A model generated the notes under the pieces. That model was not told the DNA's origin. It saw nothing but the letters and a program-made list of their open reading frames with translations, and made no database searches. Both the position numbers and the translations under genes were made by a program. Shown in pieces: positions 1 through 8,353 of a stretch of DNA of 27,331 nucleotides (position 1 is its first letter; each line of letters opens with the position of its first letter). Origin of the DNA: DATCHW01 sp036508135 (GTDB taxonomy: Bacteria; Bacteroidota; Ignavibacteria; Tepidaquicellales; Tepidaquicellaceae); NCBI GenBank assembly GCA_036508135.1, contig DATCHW010000266.1:1-27331 (forward strand). Direction: 5' to 3'.

Positions 1-90
1 ATTATTGCTGTCGCAAGAAAACTTTTAGTATTAATTTACACTCTTTGGAAAAATAATACAACATATGTCCCAAATTACAAAATTAATTAA
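1..90 (+). CDS. C-terminal tail of a probable IS110-family transposase (partial)
   Basis: The first reading frame is open from the window edge to a TAA at 88-90 and encodes 29 residues. They contain the segment AVARKLLVLIYTLWKN followed by a tyrosine- and asparagine-rich tail (YVPNYKIN). The pattern 'ARKLL-hydrophobic-IY-x-LWKN' is what I know from the extreme C-terminus of IS110/IS1111-type (DEDD plus serine) transposases, just after the Transposase_20 domain. Only this tail is visible, so catalytic residues cannot be checked and intactness is unknown. If the call is right, an insertion sequence lies mainly to the left of the window and its right end falls within the following noncoding stretch. 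The match rests on a short segment, so it is moderate. Confidence 0.55.
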   Translation: MIAVARKLLVLIYTLWKNNTTYVPNYKIN

Positions 91-308
91 AACATACGTT
101 GTGTTTTTTCTATTGCTTTTTAACACAGTACCTTCGTGTTATTGTTTCTGATTTTTATTTTTTTAATCTCTTAATCATGGTTCAGATTTGCTTTTGCTCT
201 CCAACTATTCATAACTCATTTTTCATTATTAATTGTTAATCCTGTCCCTTTTTTTGTATATGTTTATTTTTTATAAATTTATATATTAAAATAATCTAAA
301 AGAATAAG
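91..308. other. AT-rich noncoding stretch between transposase tail and first lipoprotein gene
   Basis: About 220 bases with no credible reading frame. They would include the right end of the insertion sequence if the 1-90 call is correct, plus the promoter region of the gene at 309. I see no clean terminal inverted repeat, which is normal for IS110-type elements. I see no convincing promoter hexamers; the last 60 bases are almost pure A/T. Confidence 0.5.
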
Positions 309-794
309 ATGAAACTTTCCGGATACCGGATTTTAATATGCCTTTTGATCTACCCTTTTCTGTTTTCCGGATGTTCATTTTTCTCTGCGCTATTTGGAAG
401 TAAACCGGAAGTAACAGGGATAAAAAATGTTTCGATTTCCGGCGTGTCTCTCTCCGGCGTGGAATTCCTTGCTACGGTTGAAGTTACAAATGATAATAAT
501 TATAATGCAAACGTTCTGAGTTCGTCTTATGAAATATACCTGAACAATTCTTTTATCGGAAAAGGAAGCACTACTAAATCACAGACAATTCACAATAACT
601 CGGTCTCTTATATCGATTTACCTGTCAGGGTAAATTATTTAGACCTGCCTTCTTCTGCGGTTGAAATTGTAAAAGCATTTATAAGCGGACAAAAACTTAA
701 TTGCAAAGTAGATGGCGAAGTGAAAATTGAACTTGATGGAGTATCTGTAACTGTGCCGATAGGAGTTGAAAGAGAACTTAAAGCAATGTTATAA
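309..794 (+). CDS. LEA type 2-like lipoprotein
   Basis: 161 residues. The N-terminus is a lipoprotein signal: Lys2, a hydrophobic core, then the lipobox FSGC with the acylated cysteine at residue 22. The mature part has short beta-strand-like segments with the pattern 'gVSLSGVEFLATVEVTNDNN' followed by a conserved-looking NxxSVSYIDLPV stretch. This resembles the LEA_2 (water stress/hypersensitive response) immunoglobulin-like fold, usual length 130-160 residues. Bacterial members are exported lipoproteins of unknown role. The ATG at 309 is the first start and gives a complete signal peptide; there is no strong Shine-Dalgarno sequence. It lies 38 bases before the next lipoprotein gene and may share a transcript with it. 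The family call is by pattern only; export and lipidation are much surer. Confidence 0.7.
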   Translation: MKLSGYRILICLLIYPFLFSGCSFFSALFGSKPEVTGIKNVSISGVSLSGVEFLATVEVTNDNNYNANVLSSSYEIYLNNSFIGKGSTTKSQTIHNNSVSYIDLPVRVNYLDLPSSAVEIVKAFISGQKLNCKVDGEVKIELDGVSVTVPIGVERELKAML

Positions 795-832
795 AACAAG
801 AATCATTTATTATAAAATAATTTTTTAAAATT

Positions 833-1405
833 ATGAAAACAAAATTATTATTTATTGTTCTGTTTTTCACTTCATTTTATTTTTTCAGCTGCTCTGTCAA
901 GTTTAGCGATAACTCTTTTACTGACAAGCGAGATGGACAGATTTACTCTACCGTGAAAATCGGAAATCTTATATGGATGCTTGACAACCTTAATTATGAT
1001 AATTCAGACAGCTACTGCTTTGATGATAAATCAACTAATTGCAGTATCTATGGCAGACTTTACACCTGGGAATCCGCATTAAAAGCATGCCCGTCCGGTT
1101 GGAGACTCCCGACAAAAAATGAACTGATGGACCTTGTAGAGTATTTCGGTGGTGAGAATAGTGCTGCAGATATACTGACAAAAACTTCTCCTCAGGGATT
1201 TAATGCTAATTATCCCGGCAGCAGATATTTTAACGGAGAATATGCCGGATTGAATGAATATATCGTTTTATGGAGTTCGACGGAAATCGATAATGAAAAA
1301 GGTTATTGCTTTTCTCTTGATAGAGAAGGGACAGAAAGGATTACATATCCTGATTATCTGAAAACTGCGGGTTTTAGCGTCAGGTGTGTAAGAAAAGCAT
1401 ATTAA
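833..1405 (+). CDS. FISUMP-domain lipoprotein
   Basis: 190 residues. A lipoprotein signal ends at FFSC with Cys20 as the lipidated residue. The remainder is a single FISUMP domain (Fibrobacter succinogenes major paralogous domain), recognisable by 'DKRDGQIYSTVKIGNLIWM' near residue 30, then 'GRLYTWESALKACPSGWRLP' near 75-95, 'ELMDLVEYFGG', 'LWSSTE' and the C-terminal 'GFSVRCVRK'. These are the usual order and spacing. FISUMP proteins are surface or periplasmic proteins abundant in Fibrobacteres, Bacteroidetes and relatives; their molecular function is not established. Several cysteines in the mature part may form disulfides. It follows the LEA2-like gene by 38 bases. Confidence 0.9.
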   Translation: MKTKLLFIVLFFTSFYFFSCSVKFSDNSFTDKRDGQIYSTVKIGNLIWMLDNLNYDNSDSYCFDDKSTNCSIYGRLYTWESALKACPSGWRLPTKNELMDLVEYFGGENSAADILTKTSPQGFNANYPGSRYFNGEYAGLNEYIVLWSSTEIDNEKGYCFSLDREGTERITYPDYLKTAGFSVRCVRKAY

Positions 1406-1433
1406 TTTTCAAAGGTAAAATTATAAATAGGAT

Positions 1434-1470
1434 TAACCAAAATGCTTTTACATTGGTCACATTTTGGTTA
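1434..1470. repeat. 11-bp perfect inverted repeat upstream of the PQQ-propeller gene
   Basis: Arms TAACCAAAATG (1434-1444) and CATTTTGGTTA (1460-1470) are exact reverse complements around a 15-base loop. A further GGTTAA at 1472-1477 could pair with the outer part of the left arm instead. There is no T tract, so an intrinsic terminator is not obvious. It lies 32 bases before the proposed TTG start at 1503, so an operator or a 5' UTR hairpin is possible. Confidence 0.5.
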
Positions 1471-1502
1471 TGGTTAATGTCTGTAAATAATTCTGACATA
1501 TC

Positions 1503-3071
1503 TTGATTAAATTTAAAAAATTTCAATTCGTAAAAAGTATAAGAAAATATTTCTTATGCTTCGGTATTTTATCTTTAATTACAGGCTGCGGAAAAAATCC
1601 TTCCACAAATATTAATCTGAAAGATACTTCACAAATAATTAATATTACTGCTGATACAATAAAAAAAGACTCGGCTTCCGCAGAAAATATTGATACAAAC
1701 TCAATTAAAATCCTTATATCCACTTTCCGGGGAAATGAAAAAAGAAATTATTACGGTAATAAAGCTCCCTCGCAATTGAAATTGATCTGGAAATTGTACC
1801 TCGGTATTGGTTATACGAATGCTTCTCCCCAGCATGGCGGCAACCGCTGGGGCGGAGCAGGTTGGACTGGGCAGCCGCTGCTTGTATTTGAAAACGGAAA
1901 ACTGTTTTTGATACAGGGCGCATTTGACCATAACCTCAAAAAAATTGATGCTGAGTCAGGTGAAGTAATCTGGGAATATGGATTTGATGATGTAATAAAA
2001 GGAACCGGTACTATTTTTGAGAATAAAAATGAGACCGATCCGGATAATAGATTTGTAATTCTTCAGGGCAGCAGAAGAGGATATAATTTTAATAAAGGCG
2101 GAAAATATATCTTCAGTTTCCGTGCAATTTCTTATATGACCGGAAAAGAATTGTTCCGGCTCAACAGCAAACTAACACCAAGTTATAGCAGGGATGTAGA
2201 CGGTTCGGCACTTGTAATTAATGATACTGCTTACCTCGGACTTGAGAACGGAATCTTTACGATATTTAACCCCGATTACAGATATGGCGAAAAATATGAA
2301 AATTTCATTCTGCCTGAAATTATTGGCGAGTATCCGCTGTATGATAAAAAGGATATTTCAAAGCACGGAGGAAATCTTGTGGCGGAATCTTCCCCCGCAC
2401 TTCTTTCCGGAAAAGTATTCACTGCTGCCGGCTCAGGGCACGTGTATGCTTACAATATTCTGAAAAAAGAAATTGACTGGGATTTTTATATAGGCTCTGA
2501 CTTAAACGGCTCCACGGTAGTAACCTCCGATAGCTGCATCCTTGTACCTGTTGAAAAACAATATATTGCAGGAGAAGGAGGATTACTGAAATTAAATCCC
2601 GGAAAATCAGAAGATGAATCTGCGGAATGGTACTACCCGACAAAGAATGTTCATGTTTCATCATGGGATGGAGGTGTAATAGGAACACCTGCTGTTAATG
2701 ATTTGACAAAAAAACCTTCTCATCCTTATCTTGCAGCATTCAGTGCAATCGATGGATATCTATATCTGGTAAACTATAAAAGTATCGTCGGGGAAGCCGC
2801 AGGATTTGACGGCAGAAAAATTTATTCGCTACCGGAATTAGTTTTTAAGTACCATACCGGTGCATCAATATCTTCTCCGATTATTGTCAGGAATAAAATT
2901 ATATCTGCAGGGTATGGTGGAATATTTCTTTTTGAGTTTGATGATGAAATGAATTTTTCCCTGCTGGATAGAAGGTCCGGAAGTTTTGAAGCTTCACCAA
3001 TTGCGTATAATGGAAGAGTTTATATCGCCTGCCGTGATGGCTATCTCTATTGCCTTGGTGATGAAGAATAA
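1503..3071 (+). CDS. PQQ-type beta-propeller lipoprotein
   Basis: 522 residues. The proposed start is TTG at 1503, which gives a basic N-terminus, a hydrophobic core and the lipobox LITGC with Cys29. No ATG lies between it and the lipobox, so a non-ATG start is required. The mature protein contains repeated blades of the PQQ_2/WD40-like type, for example 'KKIDAESGEVIWEYGF' (about residues 148-163), 'VYAYNILKKEIDWDFYIG' (about 315-332) and a final 'GRVYIACRDGYLYCLGD'. This is the outer-membrane-lipoprotein-type eight-bladed propeller layout, in which each blade ends near an aspartate/glycine turn. Such proteins often act as scaffolds rather than quinoprotein enzymes; I see no basis to assign catalysis. 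The next gene, hutI, begins 29 bases downstream. Confidence 0.8.
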   Translation: MIKFKKFQFVKSIRKYFLCFGILSLITGCGKNPSTNINLKDTSQIINITADTIKKDSASAENIDTNSIKILISTFRGNEKRNYYGNKAPSQLKLIWKLYLGIGYTNASPQHGGNRWGGAGWTGQPLLVFENGKLFLIQGAFDHNLKKIDAESGEVIWEYGFDDVIKGTGTIFENKNETDPDNRFVILQGSRRGYNFNKGGKYIFSFRAISYMTGKELFRLNSKLTPSYSRDVDGSALVINDTAYLGLENGIFTIFNPDYRYGEKYENFILPEIIGEYPLYDKKDISKHGGNLVAESSPALLSGKVFTAAGSGHVYAYNILKKEIDWDFYIGSDLNGSTVVTSDSCILVPVEKQYIAGEGGLLKLNPGKSEDESAEWYYPTKNVHVSSWDGGVIGTPAVNDLTKKPSHPYLAAFSAIDGYLYLVNYKSIVGEAAGFDGRKIYSLPELVFKYHTGASISSPIIVRNKIISAGYGGIFLFEFDDEMNFSLLDRRSGSFEASPIAYNGRVYIACRDGYLYCLGDEE

Positions 3072-3100
3072 AAGTCTTTATACAAATAAACAAACAAAGT

Positions 3101-4363
3101 ATGTCTATTCTGATTAAAAATGTAACAAATCTTGTTACCTGCCGCGACCTGAATGGAATCCCTAAATCGGGCGGCTCGCAGTCCCAGATAGGGCTTCTGA
3201 AAAATTCCAATATCTTTCTTGAAGGCAGTAAAATAAAATTTGTCGGAAATGCAAAAAACCTTTCGATTTATTTGAAGTCACGCAAGAAGAAAAATTTCAC
3301 GGAAATTGACGGGAAAAATAAAACAGTTATGCCGGGATTTGTTGATTCCCACACGCATTTTGTATTTGCAGGCTCAAGGGCAGATGAATATGAAATGCGA
3401 ATTGCAGGCAGCAATTATCTGGAAATAGCAAAAGCTGGCGGCGGCATTGCTTCAACTGTCGAAGCAGTCCGTAATGCAAGCAAAACTATATTGAAAAATA
3501 TGGGCGAAAAGCATCTTGAAAATTTTATTAAATACGGTACTACCACTGTCGAAGGTAAATCCGGATACGGACTCGATACCGATAATGAAATTAAAATGCT
3601 TGAAGTAATAAACTCGCTCGCCGCGAAAAATAATTATGATATGGATATTGTTCCGACATTTTTAGGCGCTCATTCCATTCCGAAAAATGTTTCTAAAGAA
3701 AAATATATAAATACGATTTGCTATGAAATGATCCCTATGATTGCACAAAGTAAACTGGCTAAGTTCATAGATGTATACTGCGAAAAGGGATATTATTCAC
3801 CTGAAGAGTCGGAGAAAATATTATCTACAGGTTCTAAATTTGGTATAATTCCGAAAATACACACAGACCAGTTTAATTCTATCGGAGGTATCTCCGTTGC
3901 TCTTAAAGTGAATGCAATATCGGTTGACCATCTCGAATCCCTTACAACAGGTGATATTAAACGCCTGCAATATAAACCAATTATCGCTACGCTCGTACCG
4001 GGTGCGTCATACTTTCTGGATATGCATTATCCGCCTGCCAGGGAGATTATTGAGAACGATATTCCTGTTGCACTTTCCACTGATTTTAATCCCGGAAGTT
4101 GTAATACGGAAAATATGCAGATAATTATGTCTCTCGCATCGGTAAAATTAAAAATGACCGCCGAAGAAATTTTAAACGCTGTCACAATTAATGCTGCTTA
4201 TGCTTTATATATGCAGGAATTAATCGGAAGCTTAGAGGAAAATAAACAAGCAGATATATTGATTTTTGATTTCGCAAATTACCGTGATTTACTTTACCAC
4301 TTTGGAATCAACCAGATTGAAAAAGTGATAAAAAAAGGTAAAATTGTTGTAGATAATAAATAA
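3101..4363 (+). CDS. hutI: imidazolonepropionase
   Basis: 420 residues, normal length for HutI. The enzyme hydrolyses 4-imidazolone-5-propionate to N-formimino-L-glutamate, the third step of histidine degradation, in the cytoplasm. It belongs to the amidohydrolase superfamily. Visible motifs are the metal-binding 'PGFVDSHTHFVFAGSRADE' (His84, His86), 'EIAKAGGGIASTVEAVR' (109-124), 'TVEGKSGYGL' (149-158), 'KIHTDQF' with His254, 'VDHLES' with His277, and 'STDFNPG' with Asp328. All are as expected of an active metal-dependent enzyme. The ATG at 3101 has no Shine-Dalgarno sequence. The hutH gene of the same pathway is at 21792, far away; hutU and the formiminoglutamate enzymes are not in the window. 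It may be co-transcribed with the PIG-L gene 53 bases downstream. Confidence 0.96.
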   Translation: MSILIKNVTNLVTCRDLNGIPKSGGSQSQIGLLKNSNIFLEGSKIKFVGNAKNLSIYLKSRKKKNFTEIDGKNKTVMPGFVDSHTHFVFAGSRADEYEMRIAGSNYLEIAKAGGGIASTVEAVRNASKTILKNMGEKHLENFIKYGTTTVEGKSGYGLDTDNEIKMLEVINSLAAKNNYDMDIVPTFLGAHSIPKNVSKEKYINTICYEMIPMIAQSKLAKFIDVYCEKGYYSPEESEKILSTGSKFGIIPKIHTDQFNSIGGISVALKVNAISVDHLESLTTGDIKRLQYKPIIATLVPGASYFLDMHYPPAREIIENDIPVALSTDFNPGSCNTENMQIIMSLASVKLKMTAEEILNAVTINAAYALYMQELIGSLEENKQADILIFDFANYRDLLYHFGINQIEKVIKKGKIVVDNK

Positions 4364-4378
4364 CTGAAGTTAAGTATC

Positions 4379-4405
4379 TGTCATGTTGAGCGTAGCGAAA
4401 CATCT
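4379..4405. repeat. intergenic palindromic repeat of the GTCATGTTGAGCG...GCGAAACATC type
   Basis: The sequence TGTCATGTTGAGCG at 4379-4392 followed by TAGCGAAACATCT (4393-4405) contains the pairing arms ATGTT (4383-4387) and AACAT (4399-4403). I recognise the wording as a widespread dispersed intergenic element in environmental Bacteroidota/Chlorobiota genomes; this comes from memory, not a search. It occupies most of the gap between hutI and the deacetylase gene. Confidence 0.5.
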
Positions 4406-4416
4406 AAAAATAAAAT

Positions 4417-5109
4417 ATGGAAAAGAAGAAAAAAACATTACTTGCTATTGCTGCACACCCGGATGACCTCGAGTTCGGATGCTCTATGATTGTACGAAAA
4501 TTAATAAATGAAGGATATACAGCATACTATCTTATCGCTACTACAGGTGAAAACGGCTGCAAAAAAAATATTAAAACAAGAAAAGAAAGAATAGAAGTCA
4601 GAAGAAAAGAACAGTTGAACGCTGCGAAAAAACTGGGTGTGAAAGAAGTGATTTTCTGGAATGAGCGGGATGGCTTTCTTGAATATACAGATAATCTCAG
4701 GAAGAAACTCACTCTCATTATTAAAAAAATAAAACCCGAATATGTTTTTACGTTCGACCCCGCAAATCAGCAATTCGATAATCTCAATTTATTTCATAAA
4801 GACCACAGGATAATTTCACTTGCAGCATTTGATGCCTGCTTTGCTGCAAAAAATGATTTTATCTATCCTTCTAAATACGGATTGCACAGGGTCAATAAAA
4901 TTTTCTTCTTTGGCTCGGATAAACCGAATTTTTTTCTGAACATATCAAAGGATATAGATATTAAACTCGATATCCTCTCATCACACACATCTCAGTTCTC
5001 GGATTTCGATGAATTCACTGATTATTTTAAAAAATTCATAGCAAGTGACTCAAAAAAATATAAATATTCGGAATCGTTCCGCGTAATTGATGTAATTAAA
5101 ATAACCTGA
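4417..5109 (+). CDS. PIG-L (LmbE-like) family deacetylase
   Basis: 230 residues, typical for the family. PIG-L enzymes are zinc-dependent N-deacetylases acting on GlcNAc-containing or related substrates. The zinc motif AHPDD is at residues 13-17 (His14, Asp16, Asp17) in 'LLAIAAHPDDLEFGCSMI', and the second histidine motif is 'FHKDHRI' (about residues 126-132). The 'TTGENGC...RRKEQLNAAKKLGV' helix region and 'ERDGFLE' also fit. A BshB1 (bacillithiol) or mycothiol role cannot be assigned: the 'TTGE-x-G' and 'FWNERDG' segments are nearer to generic LmbE members. The strongly basic start MEKKKK suggests a cytoplasmic enzyme, with no signal peptide. It converges on the HisA-like gene with only 10 bases between stop codons. 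Confidence 0.85.
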   Translation: MEKKKKTLLAIAAHPDDLEFGCSMIVRKLINEGYTAYYLIATTGENGCKKNIKTRKERIEVRRKEQLNAAKKLGVKEVIFWNERDGFLEYTDNLRKKLTLIIKKIKPEYVFTFDPANQQFDNLNLFHKDHRIISLAAFDACFAAKNDFIYPSKYGLHRVNKIFFFGSDKPNFFLNISKDIDIKLDILSSHTSQFSDFDEFTDYFKKFIASDSKKYKYSESFRVIDVIKIT

Positions 5110-5119
5110 TAAATTATTT

Positions 5120-5884
5120 TTATTTTACATGCGGCAGTTCAAGAGATATGTCTAATTTTTCTAAATCTCTCCAGAGGTTCTGGCAGGGAAATTTATTCTC
5201 ATAGATAGCCCTTAAAACGGTCACGGAATCTATGCTCCAAACCTGAAGGTCAGATAGTGCTTTCAAATCCCTGTAATCACATATTCCTCCCGCAGCAGTG
5301 ATTTTCAATTTAGTGTGTCGTGCGATCTCCAGCAATCTCGCTATATTTGGACCGCTCAGATTTCCGACACGTGTTACATCCTGATAGATAATTCGTTGAA
5401 CACCCAGCTTTTCCATTTTTATAGCGAACTCAAGAGGAGTAATATCTGCAGATTCAATCCAGCCGTCTTTTACAACATTGTTCAGTTTTTCATCGATCGC
5501 AACTGCTACTTTTGATGCGGAATATTCTTTAATTATTCGTGAAATTAATTCCGGTACAAAAAGTGCGGCTGTACCAATTACTACACGATAAACTCCTAGT
5601 TCTTCAATTGCCCGTTTAGCATTTTCAAAATTGTTTATTCCTCCGCCAAGCAATATTGGAATATCAACTGATTTGGATATTTGTTTTATCAGGTCAAAAT
5701 TTTTCATTTCACCTGATAAAACTCCGTCAAGGTCGGTTATGTGTATAGCTCTGAAATTTTCTTTTCTGAAGAGTTTAGCAATTGTGATAGGGGAATTCAC
5801 ATAATAACTTGTGTAATCTCCCAGGCCGTCTATCGCTCGTACGCATTTTCCGTCCCTTATGTCTATTACAGGAATAATAAACAT
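5120..5884 (-). CDS. HisA-like TIM-barrel protein (divergent phosphoribosyl isomerase homologue)
   Basis: 254 residues, full length for HisA, the isomerase of histidine biosynthesis that opens a ribose ring by Amadori rearrangement. Seen: 'IPVIDIRDGKCVRAIDG' with the first catalytic Asp8, 'IHITDLDGVLSG' (48-58), 'VAIDEKLNN' with a candidate second Asp131, 'GWIES' (141-145) and 'YQDVTRVGNLSGPN' (167-180). Differences from standard HisA are that GG(I/V)R reads GGIN (residues 81-84), the RDG loop reads RVG, and the phosphate-binding VGRA near the C-terminus reads VLRA. It sits outside any his operon, 12 bases after an exported propeller gene that likely shares its transcript. It may be a genuine but divergent HisA, or a paralogue with another substrate. 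Catalytic aspartates are kept, so an inactive remnant is less likely. Confidence 0.75.
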   Translation of the reverse strand: MFIIPVIDIRDGKCVRAIDGLGDYTSYYVNSPITIAKLFRKENFRAIHITDLDGVLSGEMKNFDLIKQISKSVDIPILLGGGINNFENAKRAIEELGVYRVVIGTAALFVPELISRIIKEYSASKVAVAIDEKLNNVVKDGWIESADITPLEFAIKMEKLGVQRIIYQDVTRVGNLSGPNIARLLEIARHTKLKITAAGGICDYRDLKALSDLQVWSIDSVTVLRAIYENKFPCQNLWRDLEKLDISLELPHVK

Positions 5885-5896
5885 TGCTTCAAAAAT

Positions 5897-8173
5897 CTAT
5901 TTTCTGATTACTGCTAATTTTCCTTTTCCTACTTTGGATGCATCTTTATTAAAAGCAACAATCATATATATTCCGCTTGGTATAAGCTCGCCTTTTTTGT
6001 TTAAACCGTTCCATGTTGCAATTCTGCCGCCGGGAGAGTCAAATTCCGCTATCACTTCTCCGTTAAGAGTGAATATTTTTATTATCGAACCTTCTACAAG
6101 ACCGTCTATTTTTAAATCCACTGCCGAAGGAATTAAATATGGATTCGGAGAACAAATAATTTTATCAAAACTTTCTACCGGCTCCACGGCATTCGATTGA
6201 TATGCAAATAAACCTTTCGTAGTTCCAAAATATGCTTTTCCATTTTTTCTGTTTACTGTTATGGAGCTGATGTTATTTTCAAGAATCGGACTGTTAGATA
6301 TGTTGAATTGTTCCAGCAATGTCGAACCGTCTTCAGACAAATGAAATACACCGTTGTTCTGAGTCCCAATCCATTTCTCATTCAATATATCTGCGTGCAG
6401 GCATCTGCAGTTTTCTGTAAATGGTACCCTTAAATTGCCTGAAATTATTCCGAGTTTCACAGGAGTTGGTTTATTGTTCTGTATTGCAGCCAGGGGATTG
6501 TTTATTATAAATATTCCGTTATCACTTGATATCCACACCTCATTATTCTTATCTACTATTACATCAGTAATTTCGTTAACTGCAAAGTCACTGGTGGAAT
6601 AAAATCCGTAAATATCATCCGTATAATTTGTGTCAGTTCCATTTTCATTGAAATAGTAAAGTCCCGGAGGAGTAACACAGCTTATCCACTTTGTATTATA
6701 ATTATCAATTGAAATATTTGTGAATTTCGCAAGACCGCCGGTAATAAGCGAAGGATTGTCGTATTTATTGAATATAGCATCACCCTTATACGAATAAAGT
6801 GATGCTCCCGATCTTGTCATGTAAAGAATTGTCCAAAATTTCCCTCTGTTGTCAATTGCACCGCTGTTAAGAGCTACAAACGTCGAATCAGCAGGTATTC
6901 CGGGCAAATTGCTGTTTGAATAATTATAGTTTATAATATTATTACCCGATATTTTTGTTGCACCGGGCCCATATCCAATCGCCCAGATATTATCACCTTC
7001 AGGTACTATTTTTTTAAACCAGTTAATATTTCCTATCTGAGGATATATTGATGTATTGTACGATTCCCAGTTTATTCCGTCATATTTATAAAATCCGCCG
7101 TCATAAGTAGAGGCTGCAGACCATATATTTCCCTTGTTATCAAAAGTAACATAGTCAAAAATATTTCTATAGGGGCAATTCGGATATACATAACTATATG
7201 CCCCCTGTTTTTTCATATAAACACCGTTTTCATAAGCGCCTGCCAAAAGATTCTGATTATCAGTTCCGAGGGAAAGAAAATTTCCGGGTACTAAATAAGG
7301 AGTAATTACAGAAAGATTACTCAGGTCAGCTGAAAAAATCACATTTGAGTTTGAAATAAAATACAATGTGTTTCCTATTGACTTAATCGCTCTGGTATTA
7401 ACCATATTTACCTGTCCGTTAGGATACGGATTCCAGTTGCTTCCGTCGTAGTAAACAAAACCGGCTTCAGAACCTGCAAATACATTATTGCCCGCTGCTT
7501 CTATCGAAATTGAGTTTCCGTTCATCGGAGCAGTATTATATATTGACCATGATGCCGGATTGTTCAGGTTCGTGTTAATAAGGTTTGCGTAAGCAATTCC
7601 CGAAGCTGTAACCGCAAATATTTTATTGTTTAATGTGGTAAGTTTGTTAACTTTCGTTTTGCTGGTAAACGTATTGAACTGATAATATGGGGCCTCAACA
7701 AAGTTAAAATCAATGGTTGAAATTTTTTGGATTCCATATCCCGTTGCAACGAATATGTAATTGCTGTAAATCGTAAAACCGTTGATTGATTTATTGTTCT
7801 CGCTGGAATTCTTAATATCGTAAATATATTTCCATTTATTGTTGTAGAAATCGAATATGCAAATTGAACCATCAGAAGCCCCTATCCACAAGCGTTTCTG
7901 GTTATCAACAATTATTGAAATAAGGTCATTGAACAGAAGTCCGTCGATATTAGTATATTTCTTCAGTATCTCACCGCTCGAAAGATCAACAGAAAATAGT
8001 CCGCCGGATGTAGCACAAAAAGCATACTTATTATCAATCACCGCTATCTCGTTCACATTTTTCAAATCAGTAAATACTTCCCACTTGTTTATATTTACAT
8101 CATTCACGGAAGCTATTCCCAAAGCAGAAAAACTTAAGAAAACTAAAACAAATTTTAAGGTCTTAATCAGCAT
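5897..8173 (-). CDS. exported two-component-regulator-type propeller protein with T9SS C-terminal sorting domain
   Basis: 758 residues. The signal peptide is MLIKTLKFVLVFLSFSALGIAS, in two parts: a short basic n-region (MLIKTLK) and a hydrophobic core ending near Ala-Ser at 21-22. The body holds repeated 'reg_prop' blades, for example 'SIIVDNQKRLWIGASDGSI', 'NKGNIWSAAS', 'NNEVWISSDNGIF' and 'RKNGKAYFGTTKGLF', each with the (W/A)-(I/F)-G-T/S-x-x-G-(I/L)-(F/Y) ending. The last 90 residues form a FlgD-Ig-like/Por sorting domain beginning 'CSPNPY', continuing 'WNGLNKKGELIPSGIYM' and ending 'GKGKLAVIRK', the usual C-terminus of type IX secretion cargo. Like many cargo proteins its substrate is unknown. 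It is upstream of and nearly contiguous with the HisA-like gene, and divergent from the methyltransferase gene at 8354. Confidence 0.9.
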   Translation of the reverse strand: MLIKTLKFVLVFLSFSALGIASVNDVNINKWEVFTDLKNVNEIAVIDNKYAFCATSGGLFSVDLSSGEILKKYTNIDGLLFNDLISIIVDNQKRLWIGASDGSICIFDFYNNKWKYIYDIKNSSENNKSINGFTIYSNYIFVATGYGIQKISTIDFNFVEAPYYQFNTFTSKTKVNKLTTLNNKIFAVTASGIAYANLINTNLNNPASWSIYNTAPMNGNSISIEAAGNNVFAGSEAGFVYYDGSNWNPYPNGQVNMVNTRAIKSIGNTLYFISNSNVIFSADLSNLSVITPYLVPGNFLSLGTDNQNLLAGAYENGVYMKKQGAYSYVYPNCPYRNIFDYVTFDNKGNIWSAASTYDGGFYKYDGINWESYNTSIYPQIGNINWFKKIVPEGDNIWAIGYGPGATKISGNNIINYNYSNSNLPGIPADSTFVALNSGAIDNRGKFWTILYMTRSGASLYSYKGDAIFNKYDNPSLITGGLAKFTNISIDNYNTKWISCVTPPGLYYFNENGTDTNYTDDIYGFYSTSDFAVNEITDVIVDKNNEVWISSDNGIFIINNPLAAIQNNKPTPVKLGIISGNLRVPFTENCRCLHADILNEKWIGTQNNGVFHLSEDGSTLLEQFNISNSPILENNISSITVNRKNGKAYFGTTKGLFAYQSNAVEPVESFDKIICSPNPYLIPSAVDLKIDGLVEGSIIKIFTLNGEVIAEFDSPGGRIATWNGLNKKGELIPSGIYMIVAFNKDASKVGKGKLAVIRK

Positions 8174-8282
8174 TTTACTAAAATAATAAACTCAAAAATG
8201 ATTTATTTTTTGATTAAAGTCAATTACAATGTTTTATTAAGACTGCAATTATATTCACATCTGTCATAAATCATACACTTCT

Positions 8283-8310
8283 GGTGACTACGTTCAGGCA
8301 TAGTCGCCTG
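8283..8310. repeat. intergenic hairpin with two competing stems
   Basis: GGTGACTA (8283-8290) can pair with TAGTCGCC (8301-8308) over 8 positions, one a G-U wobble in RNA. Alternatively CAGGC (8295-8299) pairs perfectly with GCCTG (8306-8310). The two structures exclude each other. The element lies in the 180-base divergent gap between the T9SS propeller and methyltransferase genes. It is GC-richer than its surroundings and looks like another dispersed repeat. Confidence 0.45.
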
Positions 8311-8319
8311 TGAAATAAT

Positions 8320-8333
8320 TAGATTATAATCTA
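8320..8333. promoter_or_regulatory. 14-base perfect palindrome containing TATAAT, upstream of the methyltransferase
   Basis: TAGATTATAATCTA is its own reverse complement and ends 20 bases before the ATG at 8354. Its centre reads TATAAT, a possible -10 element, but no clear -35 hexamer sits at the expected distance. It could be an operator-promoter overlap, or chance in AT-rich DNA. Confidence 0.3.
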
Positions 8334-8353
8334 TAAAGTAAGTAATTTAAACT

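Noticed and set aside
4417..5109. Bacillithiol deacetylase BshB1
   Set aside because: The zinc motifs fit any PIG-L enzyme; segments between them look like generic LmbE proteins, so no specific name is given.
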